This document shows positions 48,916 through 61,200 of a DNA stretch of 64,000 nucleotides, in pieces. A program made the translations under genes and the position numbers. The stretch spans positions 3,782,001 to 3,846,000 of the forward strand of contig NC_064681.1 of NCBI RefSeq assembly GCF_023278565.1. The letters are read 5' to 3'. Below the pieces are notes generated by a model, which had not been told where the DNA came from, searched no databases, and worked only from the letters and a program-made list of their open reading frames with translations. Numbering within the stretch: position 1 is the stretch's first letter; each line of letters begins with the position of its first letter. Source of the stretch: Colletotrichum lupini. Lineage: Eukaryota; Ascomycota; Sordariomycetes; Glomerellales; Glomerellaceae.

Positions 48916-49281
48916 ATGGGCTTCATCGGCGCAACGGCAGCAGGCCTCATGGCCGGCCTCCACGGCTACATCCTCGTCCTGGAGATGTTCCTTTGGACCT
49001 CGCCCCGCGGCCGCAAGGCCTTCAACCTCACCGCGGACTTTGCCGAGAAGACAAAGGCCCTGGCCGCCAACCAAGGGCTCTACAACGGCTTCCTGTCCGC
49101 CGGTCTCGCCTGGGGCATCGCTCACCCCGTCCCCGAGTTCGGGCGCCAGCTCCAGCTCTTCTTCCTCGGTTGCATCGTCGCGGCCGGCGCGTACGGTGGC
49201 GCCACGGCGAACCCGCGCATCTTCTTCATCCAGGCTGTTCCGGCACTGGCTTCCATCGGTGCCGTTCTTTCGGGCTACTAA
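48916..49281 (+). CDS. DUF1304 integral membrane protein
   Basis: Small membrane protein of 121 aa from the DUF1304 family. The Met of MGFIGATAAGLMAGLHGYIL is chosen because the family begins there; the 66 upstream codons are low-complexity. Family marks are the first-helix LHGYILVLEMFLW, the A-N-Q-G-L-YNGFL motif and two C-terminal hydrophobic helices (FFLGCIVAAGAYGGATA; AVPALASIGAVL). Four transmembrane segments are expected. Function unknown. Confidence 0.87.
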   Translation: MGFIGATAAGLMAGLHGYILVLEMFLWTSPRGRKAFNLTADFAEKTKALAANQGLYNGFLSAGLAWGIAHPVPEFGRQLQLFFLGCIVAAGAYGGATANPRIFFIQAVPALASIGAVLSGY

Positions 49282-49552
49282 GGGTGTGGACGAGCAACGT
49301 CGTGGCCCGGTGGTGATTCGTTTTGGCTTGAAGGAAGCTAGGGCTGGCTGATGAGTGAGACCGTGGCGTAGTGGGAGGTCCGGCTTTGTGTAACCCCACG
49401 AAGCTGGTGCCGTTTGGAGAGGATGGAGATATCGCCTTGAATTATCTACTGTATTAACTACTAGCGACTACCTGATAGAAAGCAATTGCCATTCGATGAT
49501 TTTCGCAACGCTGTAGTAAGATGAGTACCGGGCTAACGGTAGAACCGAGGCA

Positions 49553-50695
49553 TCAAAGTTCTTCCTTTTCACCCCGCTTCCGTCTCTCCTCGGCTCTAAG
49601 CTCTTCCTGGTAAGCCGCCTGCTTGTCCGTCCTCTCCTTTCTGATGCGGGACTCTTCCCTGAAGGCCTCCATCTCCTTCAAGTGATCCACCTCAGTGTAC
49701 TCCTTCACTTGCTCATCCGGGTTGACCCAGTCATAAGGGACACGCTCAGTAATGAGATCACGGTAGACGGGCTTGAACCCCGGGTTGCCCGCCAGCTTTC
49801 CTCCCTCGACATTACGTCCGGCCTTGATGACACCGTCATTGAACAGCGATTCCCAGAAACCGCGCTGCTTCTCCGGGTCCGTCTGCGCCGGCACCCAGGC
49901 CATCGGTTTGGGCGGGTGGTCCTTGAGGTACGACACGGCGCGATCCCTGCGCTTGCGATAGGCCTTGTACCTGGCTTCCGCATCTGCTTTCTGTGCGGGA
50001 GTCAAGTCCAGCTTGAATGAACCGGCTTTTTGTCCTGATGCGCTGCCTTGTCTGGCAGCCAATGGCGGGAGACAAGTCGTGTCAAACCGAGCTTCCCATC
50101 TCTCTGGTTTGTCGCTGGCTGCAGTGAGCGCCGACCAGTGACCGTGAAGCGTCTTGGCACGCTCATGTAAGTCGTGGGGCTCCTCTGGGATAGGACTATG
50201 ATGTCCGCCACGATTGGCAATGGCCATGATGGTTCTGTCGACGCCGGTCTCTTGGATAACTAGCCAAGTGACATCTTGCCGCGTCTCCAGGTTGCGTAGC
50301 ATGGCAGAGTACGTGTCGTAGTTATCATCCGGGAGCGAGGTCGGGAGCATGCCGTCCCGGAGGGTGTCGCTGATGAGAAGCACCTCCCGGATGGTCGAGT
50401 GAACGGCCGAGTCAGGCGGGAGGTCCCGCCAGGGATTCGTGGCTGCGTAGTCGTCTTTACCCGGTTTGGATGAGTCCAATAAGAATGCCCTGATGAGATA
50501 GAGGCCGACGCCAAAGAGGGCAAAGACCCTTACTTGTCGACTTTTGAAAAAGGCGATAAACATTCGTTTGGGAGCGCCATGGTCGGCAAAGTCTTGGGGT
50601 AGTAGTCCGGACTGCGACATCTTCACCTGTACCGAGTCAATGACTTCAATCTTGTCTTCCGCTGTTGTTGAGAATGATGAGATGTCGTTCGACAA
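49553..50695 (-). CDS. Unknown single-span membrane protein
   Basis: A 380-aa single-exon product that I do not recognise. A hydrophobic segment (VFALFGVGLYLIRAFLL, about residues 56-72) after a short basic stretch could be a membrane anchor. The middle is mixed polar; the last 50 residues are a strongly charged helix rich in Glu, Arg and Lys. A second in-frame Met (MSQSGLLPQ, residue 26) is an alternative start. The length and clean frame make it a real gene, but I assign no function. Confidence 0.65.
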   Translation of the reverse strand: MSNDISSFSTTAEDKIEVIDSVQVKMSQSGLLPQDFADHGAPKRMFIAFFKSRQVRVFALFGVGLYLIRAFLLDSSKPGKDDYAATNPWRDLPPDSAVHSTIREVLLISDTLRDGMLPTSLPDDNYDTYSAMLRNLETRQDVTWLVIQETGVDRTIMAIANRGGHHSPIPEEPHDLHERAKTLHGHWSALTAASDKPERWEARFDTTCLPPLAARQGSASGQKAGSFKLDLTPAQKADAEARYKAYRKRRDRAVSYLKDHPPKPMAWVPAQTDPEKQRGFWESLFNDGVIKAGRNVEGGKLAGNPGFKPVYRDLITERVPYDWVNPDEQVKEYTEVDHLKEMEAFREESRIRKERTDKQAAYQEELRAEERRKRGEKEEL

Positions 50696-52720
50696 GCTGA
50701 TACCGTGCAGACGAAACGCTGGGGAAAGAGTCCGTGATAAGACTGGACCTAAAGTCTAAAAAGGAGCTGTCTGAGCTTCCAGGTTTGCGATGACTAGGCA
50801 GGCAATCTAACACTAGCGTGTCGGAGCCGGCTCGGCCGATACAACGTGATGGGAATCATTATGATCACTATTCAGATCTTATGAGAATGGAGTTTAGATG
50901 ACAAGGCATGCGTGGGAGCGGCGGCACGTGGGAGATGGAACCTTCTCACCGCATATCAATAAATAACTGGCTGCGGGTAAGAGGTCTGTTCAGAGAATCT
51001 ATTTGCGGCGACTGAGTAATGTTGAGGTCGATCAGAACACCATGAGGTCGTCTCAACGTACGAGCATGACGTTCGCGCGTCGCACCAGGAAGGTGAGAAT
51101 ATCGCAGGAACGAGGGGCAACCAAACATTAACGTCGTCTCGTTTTCTCCTGGCGTGTGATCGTCTCCTCCTTTGAGCCTGAGCAAAAACGGATGCCATTA
51201 AGATGCCGTTTGACCGCATGAAACAGACCAGAATGTTTAAACTCTCCCTTGAACTTGTTCCAACCCTCTTGGCCAATGAGGCTAATGGAGGGGGTTAGGG
51301 ATGCGAGTCGTGGTGAGGTGAGACTGGCTGGGGCGCGAGACATGAGATGAGATGAGGAGGCGGGCGACGTGGAGACTGAGTGAGTGAGTGAGTGAGTGAG
51401 TGCATGAGCATGAGCGAACGGGTCAGAGCCTAGAAGGTGTTGGATGAGATGCGGATACCCGGAAGGGCTGGGCTATGAGTGGCATTCCTTTTTTCCCCCT
51501 TCCTTTTGGCGATTGTGTTTTCCCTCGCTTATTGCATTGTGGTTTCTTCTGCGGGTACGACTACCTGGAATTGAGAATTCTGCCTCTTCATGTCAACTTT
51601 GGTCAAGAAACCCGACTCATCTCTGTGATCGTCACCCGACAGCTCTGAAGAGGGAAAGGAAGGATGAGAGGCTACCTTAGGCACATAGGCGAGTTTAGTG
51701 TAAAAGGTCAGTGAGCCTCTAGGGGATGACCCCTGGAAAGTTTAGCCAGATTTTAGCATCCGATCCAAGTGCGAATCCCAGCCCAAGCCCTGCAGCAAAG
51801 CCCGATGGCTTGAGGTTGGACTGCCCTGAACGGGGGTGACTGGCTGCCCTGCCTTAATTGTCCGAGCTCTTGCCCTGCGTCCAACATCAGTGTGGACGCC
51901 CCAGGGTGGGGTCACGTGTGACGCACGTGATGCAACTATCGTCATTGTCGTCTTGCAGCACAGCTCCTGCCTGACAATTGGGGAAGGTGCGTGCCTCACT
52001 GGGGTAGGCAGGTAGGTGCCTTGAGTTGCTGGAGTAAGGTAGGGTATCACAAATTAAAAGTGGAAGGCAGCGAGGGGAAACGACAAAGGCAACAAGTCAG
52101 CAGGAGCACTGCATTAAAGCACGAAAACAGGCAGTAGCTGCGTAGCATTATGTACCTGAATATTGATCTGTACCTTCCTCGAACACAAGGCCAAGTCTCC
52201 AACGTCATCCGCTCTTACCTTCCTTTCCCCGGTACTTCCATCCAGAAAAACGTGTGGCCGGGACCGGATAAACCACGGGCAACACCTTTTGGGGGCTTAG
52301 CGGCTGTCCCGTCCCCACAGTTCCTCCCTGGTCCACACCATCGTGGGTCATTCCTAGCTGGCAATTTTCCTTTCAAACCTTTGATTTTTTCGACGAGACA
52401 GCTCACCCTCCTCACCCACCCTCGCACGACGAACCGCATACGCTCGCGAACCGACCTCTCGGTATCTCGATCAATCCATCGTTTAGCAAGCCTGACATCA
52501 GCTACCTGCATCCCGCATCACTTCACGTGTATCATCATCTACAGCCAGTCGCGCGCCGACAAACCCACAACTCAATTACAGAATCCCTTTCGTGACCTGT
52601 CCACGAGAGATCGATCAGCAACTACCGAACCACCAAAAAAATATCACCACCCCTGCGCGCTGTTTGCACACCCCCAGACACTTGCTCATCGCCAGATACC
52701 TACTTTGCGCATAATTAACC
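50696..52720. other. Intergenic, divergent promoters
   Basis: 2 kb between the divergent membrane-protein and GYF genes. It contains a TGAG microsatellite; the open frame over 52150-52914 is Pro/Ser/Arg-rich and overlaps the GYF 5' UTR and first exon in another frame. No gene is supported. Confidence 0.5.
51377..51402. repeat. (TGAG)n microsatellite
   Basis: A perfect TGAG tetranucleotide repeat of about six units in non-coding DNA. Confidence 0.9.
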
Positions 52721-55700
52721 ATGCCTTCGAATCTACCATCAAGCTTCGCCTCGGCCGCCGCCGGCCAAAACGCCAACCGCGACGCGAGAGGCGGTCGACA
52801 GGACGGACGTGGAGCTGGCAGCGGGGAATGGTTAGTGACTTTCCCCATTTCGCCCAACAAACCCCCATCGCAACCCTGCTATTCTCTGTGCTTCCTGTTT
52901 GCGTCTGGAGATGATGAAGAAAAGTTGGCGTTCGCGTGATATTGGTGATGGTGACTCTATAGACCGCCACCTCGTTGGGTTCTCGCCACGTTGTCGCAAT
53001 ATCGCCAGACATCAGGATGCACAGCGCGGCTAGGATGTGACTGAGAGCCTGTACTAACGCCGCAAGCAGGGCTCGACGTGACGGCAGAGTTAACGGCACC
53101 CTGACCTTTCGACGATCCTCGACGACGCCCGGTCAGCCATCCCAACCCGCAGCCTCGTCCGAAAACGCCTTCCCCTCTACACCGCTCGACTCCGGCGCAG
53201 TTCCTCAGACCCCTGGCGCTGCGACATACGACTATCCTGCCCCTTCACAGTATCAGAAGGACTCAATTGTCGGTGTGTACAAGAACGGTGCGGCGGAAAT
53301 AGACGCTTCCAATGTTTTTGAATCGGGATGGACTCCGGGACACACAAATGGAAGCGCTGCGCGAGGTTGGGGAAAAACCAACAATAACCACAATTCGCAA
53401 GATCCTGCTGCCTGTTGGAACAACCGGGGTGACAACAACCCCGTTGCTATCAATGGCATGTCTGAAGAGGAGAAGGAGGTGCGTCGGTCATTTGGAGCAG
53501 GCCACCGGGTAAATAATGCTAATATGAGACAGGCATTCGCATCTGATGTCAACTCTACTCTGAAGCCTCCCATCCAGAAACAGGAGGGCACCCAGGGACC
53601 GGGACCGAATGGACGGAAGGCGTCGCTATCACACGGTAGCGCCGCCGGATACGGATTACAATCGCCCTCGTCTGCCTCTAGACCTGGTACCCGGCGCCGA
53701 GAGACGACGGATTCCAACCCTTTTGGCAGCGGTCCCCTCGCTTCACCAAGTGCCACACGATTCGCTCGCGATGACCAACAGTCTTTCCTGTTTGGTCGCA
53801 AGAACAACGACGTCAAGGAGCAGGAGCCAGGCGAGGATGAAGGTGCTGGACAGCCTCAGTCTAAGCCGCCTTTTGGAAACCTGACGCGTAGCAACACGGC
53901 GGGTAATCCTTCCATGGGTGCCAATATCAGTTCTCTCTGGGGAGCTTCTCAGCCTCCTTCGGCCGGGGGTGCTGCTGGTGGCGGCGGCGGCGGTGGCATG
54001 GGTAGTTTCGGCCAATTCGCTTTGCCAACTCCAACTTCGACTATTGGCGGTGGCAACCGTGGTGGAAGTCGCTTTGCAAACCTTATGAACAAGGAAGGCA
54101 CCGACAGTCCCGCAATCAAGCCTAATGAAGCCTCGACCCCAGAAGCAACCCGATCTTGGCGATCCCGGCCCCGAACCGATACCGACCCCTTCGGCGGAGA
54201 CGACAACTTATCTGGCAGCGCCGCACTCGGAGGTGCTCGAGACACCAGTCCCCCGCCGATCCCCAACCCTACCAATATTGGGATGTTCGAGACCCCGGTC
54301 AAAGGTTCAACTCAAGATTTTGGCATGTCTGGACTGAACCTGGGACGCCCTTCGGAAAACGAGCCTGGCCCAGCGAGCCCGTCAGAGACGAACCCTTATC
54401 GCAGCCCGCCGGCCGACCGAAACGAATCACAGGAGGAAGGATCGGGTGAGAAGCATCACGGCGGTGTGGCTGTGGGCGCTGAACAGAATCCTGGCTTCGG
54501 CACCGTGTCGCGCGGCTTCCCGACGCACGCTTTTGACGGCAGCGATCGCAGTCAGACCAGTAGCGCTGGACCTAGAGGTTACGCCTCAGGCTGGCCTGTC
54601 CCTCTGTCTACGGGCACTCCTGACCGTGAACGCGCCGGGTTCGGCGGCGGAGTTTTCGGCAATGCTCTCTTCAGTCCTATGGGCACTGATCTCCAGTCTC
54701 CAGGACTGTCGAGTATCGGAGGTGGCGTCTTCGGCTCGGCTAGTGCTGCTGGCCTCGGTGGCCCAGGCACTATTGGCCGCAGTAAGTTGGGTTCTCTCTT
54801 CCCAGCTGCCATGCAAGCACAAATGCAAGGACACGAGCAGGAGAACTTGAGTGATTCGTTGCCCGACCTTCGGCAGAGCAACCCTCTCGGTGCAATCGGC
54901 CGTAATAACTTCAGTGTTGCGCCCAGAGACACCGGCAGCCCTCTCCGCAGCGGCCGGGGAGGAGTCTTTGAGGAAATGTTCCCCTCTGACCCTACTCGAA
55001 CTCATAGCGGATTTGGAGGTGCCGACCACCCTGGCGCTGCGGGCATCGGCCACCCCCAAGCATTCACTCCCGGAGCTTCCACCGGTGGCGAGTTCGGGTC
55101 GACTCCTGTGCGCCAGATGGTCATGCCTGACCGTATGCGCTGGGTTTATCTCGATCCTCAAGGACAGGTTCAGGGCCCTTTCAGTGGTCTCGAGATGAAC
55201 GACTGGTACAAAGCCAACTTCTTCACTCCCGATCTTCGGGTTAAGAAGGTTGAAGACCCCGAGTTTGAGCCTCTTGGACAGCTCATCCGCCGCATCGGAA
55301 ACTCTCGCGAGCCTTTCCTGGTTCCCCAAATCGGCATCGCCCATGGCCCACCGTCTCAGGCTGGACCATTCTCTCCCAGCGGCAACGTGGGTGTCATTCC
55401 TCCTCTCAGTGGTGTCTTCCCCAGCTTTGGTAGGACATTGACCGCGGAGGAGCAGAACAACCTCGAGCGAAGGAAGCAGGAGGAACAGCAAGCGATGGCA
55501 CAACAGCGAGACTTTATGATGAGGCAGCAAGCCATCACCCGACTGCAAGGTCAAGGCCCAGGTGGTGTCCCAGGTTCTTTGCACCACCAGCACAGCGCTC
55601 ACAGCTTGCAGAGCCAACCTAGCTTCAGCAGCATCTCCTCGCCGATTGGTCCTCACACCCAGCAGCCACCCATCGGAGGTGGAGCCGGCCCGACGTCTGG

Positions 55701-57450
55701 GTTTTTTGACTCGGCTACCCAGCAGGGATCTACTCAACCCCCTGTTGGTTCTGGACTCGACCATTTTCGTGAAGAGGAACTTGCCACACTGAACGCTTCC
55801 GAGCGCCAGATGCTTGCGAATGTTCCAGTCCCGCCTAGTCTTGCAGGTCTTTTTCCTCAGCAACCGGTCGGCGCTCCCGCGAATGAGGGCAACCTCCGGA
55901 ACCACCTCCCCGGTACCGAGCAGTTGGACAAGGACGAAGAGGGATTTCGTGAGCGCTTGAAAGAGTTTGAGGATATCCGTGCCGAACGCGACTCCGAGCA
56001 GTCCCAGGAAGCCGCTACCAGCCAGAGCATTCAGGAAGATGTTGCTCAAGATGTTTCCGCTCCTGCCATGGCTCAGGCTATCAGCAACGAGCACCACAAG
56101 TCCCCCGCCCCTGGCATGAAGGAGATTATGGAGGAGGAGCATCAGCTTTCATTGACTCAGCGTGTCCAGCAAGCTCAAGCTGCCGCCGAAGCTGCAAAGA
56201 ACGCTGCTGCCGGCCTTCCGATGCCGTTCCCTCCCCCCCTACCTGCAGCTGGTACACCTCTCCCGGCCCCCACCGCCCAGCGTGTCCGTTCCAACTTGCC
56301 CGAGCAGTATAATCGTTCCCAGACTGGAACTCCCGACACTGGGTCCGCCACTGAGCCCCCGCCATTGGCTCCTTGGGCCAAGGAGGCCGCTAGTCGCAAG
56401 GGACCTAGTCTGAAGGAGATTCAGGAAGCTGAAGCGCGCAAGGCTGCCAAGGCTGAGGAGGTTGCCGCCGAGCGTCGTCGTTTGGCGCTTGAGCAAGAGG
56501 CTGCGGCTCTTCGCGAGCGCGAGAAGGCTATTGTCGCTGCTACCGGCCTGCCTACCACCAGCACTTGGGGTAACGGCTCCCCTGTTGCCGCCGTCAGCCC
56601 TTGGACCAAGCCTGCCGTTGTCAAACCCACTCCAGGCACCAGCACCCCCAGCAAGCAGAAGACTCTTGCCGACATTCAGCGTGAGGAGGAAGTGAGAAAG
56701 CTCAAGGCTAAGGAGGTTGCCATCCAGACTGGACTGGCTACTGCTGCTGCCGGCAAGCGTTATGCCGACCTTGCGACCAAGCCCAATGCTGCCCCTGGCC
56801 TCGCTCAATCCAGCACGCCCGCCCCGCCTCCTGGTCCCGGCTGGGCGACCGTCGGAGCCGGCGGTAAGGTCAAGGTGCCCACCGGACCTGCCTCTCAGAC
56901 GAGATCCGTTAGTGCCGCTGGCATAAAGCCGGTCCCGGTTGTTGCAAAGCCGGCTGTCAAGCCTGTTGCCACCGTGATTGCGGCCGCCCCTGCTAAGGGC
57001 AACGTTGCCATGGATGAGTTCAACAAGTGGCTTCACCACGAGTTGTCCCGTGGCCTTAACGGAGTTGATGGTAAGTCAACCAGTTCAACCTAGACCTGAA
57101 ATTCAGTGCTAACGTCGTTTTTAGTGGACACTTTTGCTGGCATCCTTGTTGAACTCCCCCTTGAGGATGGTATCATTGCAGACGCCGTTTACGCCAACTC
57201 AAAGACGATGCACGGAGCACACTTTGCTGAAGAGTTTGTTCGCCGCAAGAGACTCGCCGACAAGGGTATCGTTGAGAAGCAAGGCGCTGTTGACAGCAAG
57301 ACGGGCAGCTCTTCCAGCGGATGGAACGAGGTTGCCAAGAAGGGCGGCAACAAGGAGACGCCCCCTGCTGCTGCCGGAGATGCCGGTATCCAAGGCGCAG
57401 GCTTCAAGGTTGTGCCCACGCGCAAGAAGGCAGGAAAGAAGAGCAACTAG
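52721..57450 (+). CDS. GYF-domain protein (SMY2/GIGYF type)
   Basis: Large, mostly disordered adaptor of 1,478 aa. Exons 52721-52830, 53070-57070 and 57125-57450 (4,437 nt). The single folded landmark is a GYF domain (WVYLDPQGQVQGPFSGLEM then DWYKANFF), which binds Pro-rich peptides. Around it are long Gly/Ser/Pro/Gln-rich tracts, then a helical Ala/Glu/Lys-rich section with repeated EIQEAEARK / DIQREEEVRK-like segments. Yeast relatives (Smy2, Syh1) and animal GIGYF proteins act in mRNA quality control, translational repression and vesicle traffic; a similar role is inferred. The first exon ends at a split Trp codon. Just past the stop lies a near-repeat of the C-terminus (see findings). Confidence 0.92.
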
Positions 57451-57525
57451 GAGCAGCCACCCGCTGCCGCTGGTGACGCTGGTATCAAAGGCACCCGCAA
57501 GAATGCGAGAAGGAAGAACAATTAG
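57451..57525 (+). other. In-frame near-duplicate of the GYF protein C-terminus
   Basis: Directly after the TAG stop the same frame stays open for 24 codons to a second TAG. It reads EQPPAAAGDAGIKG..., echoing ETPPAAAGDAGIQG... just before the stop, and both copies end in a Lys/Arg-rich run followed by Asn. It looks like a tandem duplication of the last exon's end. Confidence 0.8.
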
Positions 57526-58201
57526 AAAATGCTGTGGGAAAATTCGCGGCGGAAGATGGCCTGGAAGTCTCTGATTAGGCGATGCTTGACGATCATGTCT
57601 AAACGGCGAAGTTGTGGCTCAGGATTACTGTCATTGGTACACAGCGTATGTAAGCGCTCTATTGTAGCGATAGGTAGCATGTCAGAAAGCATTGTTGTAA
57701 GGGCGTGTCCCACATTACAGCGTGATGCCACTTTTGGCTGGCTTGCAGCTTTATGAGATGGGCCATGGTGAGTGAGTCTTTGAAGTACTTGAGGTCGAAG
57801 TTGAGGTACCTAAGGTGGAGATGTTTTCGGTGAGATGCAAGGTGAGTGGCTTATGTAATGCGGTAGGTGAAAATTTGCCCCGCCCCCACCATGGAAATTT
57901 CGATTTCACAGGGCATCGAAACACGCCGAATTCACCGTCTGAGTCACTTGATCTTCGACCAAGACGAACATTGTCACCTGTGATATTCTAGACAAAATCG
58001 AACTACGAGTGAGCCTAACTCCTTTATCTCTGGATACTTTCTATCCAGAAAAAGCGAGGTCATCGAGCATTTCTTTCTGGCGAAACTACCCCGCGACGCG
58101 CGGGGCAGAAAAGAAAAGGTCACTTATCGCGACCCAGAACCCCTCGATATCACAAGCGAGGCGCAACCATTGATTCCACATTCGAATACATCATTTGAGC
58201 C
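57526..58201. other. Intergenic
   Basis: 676 bp between the GYF and EMW1-like genes, presumably the promoter of the latter. No gene is supported. Confidence 0.45.
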
Positions 58202-61200
58202 ATGACGGATGCGCAAACAAATGGCCCTCAGGCTACGGCCTCGCTGCTTTCCCGGTTCACAGATGGCGCCTACATCGATGTCTTGACGTCTTCAGTGGCT
58301 AAGGATCTTATTACCAGATTTACCACCAGTCTTCAAGCCCAGACCGGCGGAGAAAATGCCAATCCCACAGCAACGTCAAAAGAGTCACTATCTGAAGATG
58401 AGATCGCTATAGGTCTTGCCGCCCTCAACGCGTTTTTGCAGTCAAACGTCACGGGTCCCGTGCTGGAGCACGCTCACAAGGTAGAAGCACTCTTCACTGA
58501 GGCCTTCACGGCAGGCAATGACGAAAGAGGATCATCAGCAGACACCCTCAAGGCGCTACGCAAAGACAGTCTCAAGGCCCTCGAAGTCGACGGCGTCTCA
58601 CCGTATCCTTATATCCCGCACATCGAGCTCTTTGCGCTCGCCCGCTTTGTCTTCCACGAAGCCTCCTCGGCCAGCGATGCCATCATCAAGCTCTCTTCTT
58701 CTGCCTCATCCCGCCTGAGTCTGCCCTGGGCCCGCCTACGCGTCAACGTATGGCACTTCAAGCTGCTCAGCCAGCCGTCCCTCGGCCCCGGCGCCAACTT
58801 TGCAAAGGCATCGCAGTGGATTGACGTCCCGACGCTGGCGGAGCAGATTAACCTCGGCATCGAGACCGTCCGGAAGCAAATCCTTGACGAGGATGTGTGG
58901 TCGACGAGCGAGGAGGCCTGGTCACGCGAAGAGAGGGTGCAGTTCTTGCTTGAGGTGTCCAACACGCAAATTATGCTCGGCCGCGATGACCGGGCGCGCG
59001 AGGCGCTAGAGGAGGCGACTAAATTGAACAACTTTGCGTACGCGCTCTCTGGTGCGCTGGGAAAGAGGACGAAATTCCAGGAGAAGAGCACGAGTCAGCT
59101 TGTTGTTCTCGCAAAGAGCGATGCAACGACCGAGGGCGAGGGGTCGGCAGCAGATGACGAGGAGGCCAAGCCTGAGGCTGTTGCCCTCAACGATGATACC
59201 CTGCTTGAAGAGATTCAGTTCTCCAAGGAGGCGAGCGGCAAGCATGGAGAGCTCGCTGCCACATCTTCAGGGCTTCCCGCGGCGCTGGCAGATTTGTCTC
59301 CAGAGGCGCAGCCGCAGCTGTCGCCCCTCGACCAGATTATTCTCCTTACTGAAGCAACACTCAAGGACACCTTCTCTCCCGTCGACACTCTGACCTCAGA
59401 GGAGGTCCTCCCCTACGCCGTGCGCGTGGTTTCGGACAAAGCTACAAACTGGCAAATCTACTCGCAAGCACTGCTTGTCCGCTCCCGCATTGAAGTTCAC
59501 CGCAGCAGAACAGTCGAAAGAGGTGTTCTGCAAATGCAAGCCGTCGTGGACCAAGTCGTCGTCGACACCTCGGAAGCACCCCGCCCGAAAGCCGAAGATG
59601 TCGCCAACAACGAACCCGCCGACGTCCCCGCCATCGCCGTCTCTGCCCCAGGTGAGCCCGAGATCGACACTGCCGTCGCGGCACCCGTCGACACGGAGAA
59701 GCCCACATCTTTCTTCCCCGCCGCCAAGGAAACGGATACCGCCCCCGCCCACGTCCGGCTGCAGTACATCCACGCACTCTCTTCCCCTCCCAAATGGCAC
59801 CTCGAGTCCGAACTCGCCTATTCATGGGCCGGTGTCGGCTCCCTCGTCTCCGCCCTCGAAATCTTCAAGCGTCTGCGCCTCTGGGCCGAAGTCGCGCTCT
59901 GCCTCGCCAGCAGCGCCTCCAACGACGACGACTCAGGCCGCGGCAACGGCGGCGAGGAGAAGGCCAAGGCGCTCGTGCGCTGGCGGCTGTTCCATCGCAC
60001 GGGACAACCTCTCGTCGAGAACGCGGATGCTGATGCGGAGGACCTTGACGCGCGGGATGTGACGTACCTCAACCCTGCCGACTTCATCGGCCCCGAACGA
60101 AGTCCGCCGCCGCCAAACGCGCCGAGGCTGTTTTGTATCCTCGGTGATTTGGAGAACGAGCCGGCGCACTGGGAGCGGGCTTGGCAAATTTCGAACCGGC
60201 GGTTTGCGCGCGCGCAAAAGTCGTTGGGAGAGTGGTACCTTTCGCAAAAGGAGTGGACCAAGGCGCAGGACGCGTATAAGCTCGCGACGCAGTGTAACCG
60301 GCTGAGTCCCGAGATGTGGAGCCGTTTGGGCGATATCAGTCTCCGGCTGGGCCAGTTCCCGGATGCCGCGGAGGCGTATAGTCGGGCGATTGGCGCCGCT
60401 GGGGATGTCGTTGGCGGCGAGGACGCGAGGACGTGGAGTAACTTGGGTAGTTCGCTTTGGAGCATGTACCTCGAGGCCGTGGAGGAGGTCAAGAAGCAGA
60501 TGATCGAGGAGAAGAAGAATGGCACGGCGGAAGCAAATGCGTCAACCGAAGAAGCAGAGGACGAAGATGACGAGGAGCCGAAGAAGCGGGAGAGCAAGGC
60601 CAAGGACCCGGCTACGTTGCTATCCCAGTCCCTGGCGGCCTACAAGCGCGGCGCATCGATCGCGCAGGATAATTGGCGCATCTGGGACAACGTCCTCACC
60701 CTCGCGTCGCGGATGCGTCCGCCCGCCGTCTCGGAGATGGTGCAGGCCCTCCGCGCCATCATCCGCATCCGCAACACCGAGGACGCGCTCGACGACGACG
60801 TCCTCCGCGCGCTGCTCCAGGAGAGCGTGCTCACCAAGGAAAAGGAGAATGACGAGAGTAAGACGGGGGTATACGTCCCGCCGCGGGGTACTATTGAGAA
60901 GGCCGTCGTTGCGCTTTTCGAGGAGAGTGTTGTGCCGCTTATCACGACACGGTCAGAGCTGTGGGAGCTTGTTGTCCGAGAGCGGGTGTGGAGACGGGAC
61001 TACGCCGGCGCCGTGGATGCTGCGGAGAAGGCTTGGAGGGCGGCGATGGGGGCCGGTGCAGGCGGTGGGTTGAAGGCTTCTTCGGCGGGTTCGGGCGGGG
61101 CCGGGGACGATTTGAGCCGGAATTGGCTTGCGGATAAGGGGGCGTGGAAGGTTGTTGTCGCGAGGACGGATGAGCTTGTTAGTGTGTTGGAGAACTTTGG

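Noticed and set aside
52150..52914. A 254-codon plus-strand frame upstream of the GYF gene
   Set aside because: Its translation is Pro/Ser/Arg/His-rich noise and it overlaps the GYF first exon in a different frame.
54586..56142. A 518-codon open frame antisense to the GYF gene
   Set aside because: It is a shadow of a GC-rich, low-complexity coding sequence; no domain or own start context is evident.
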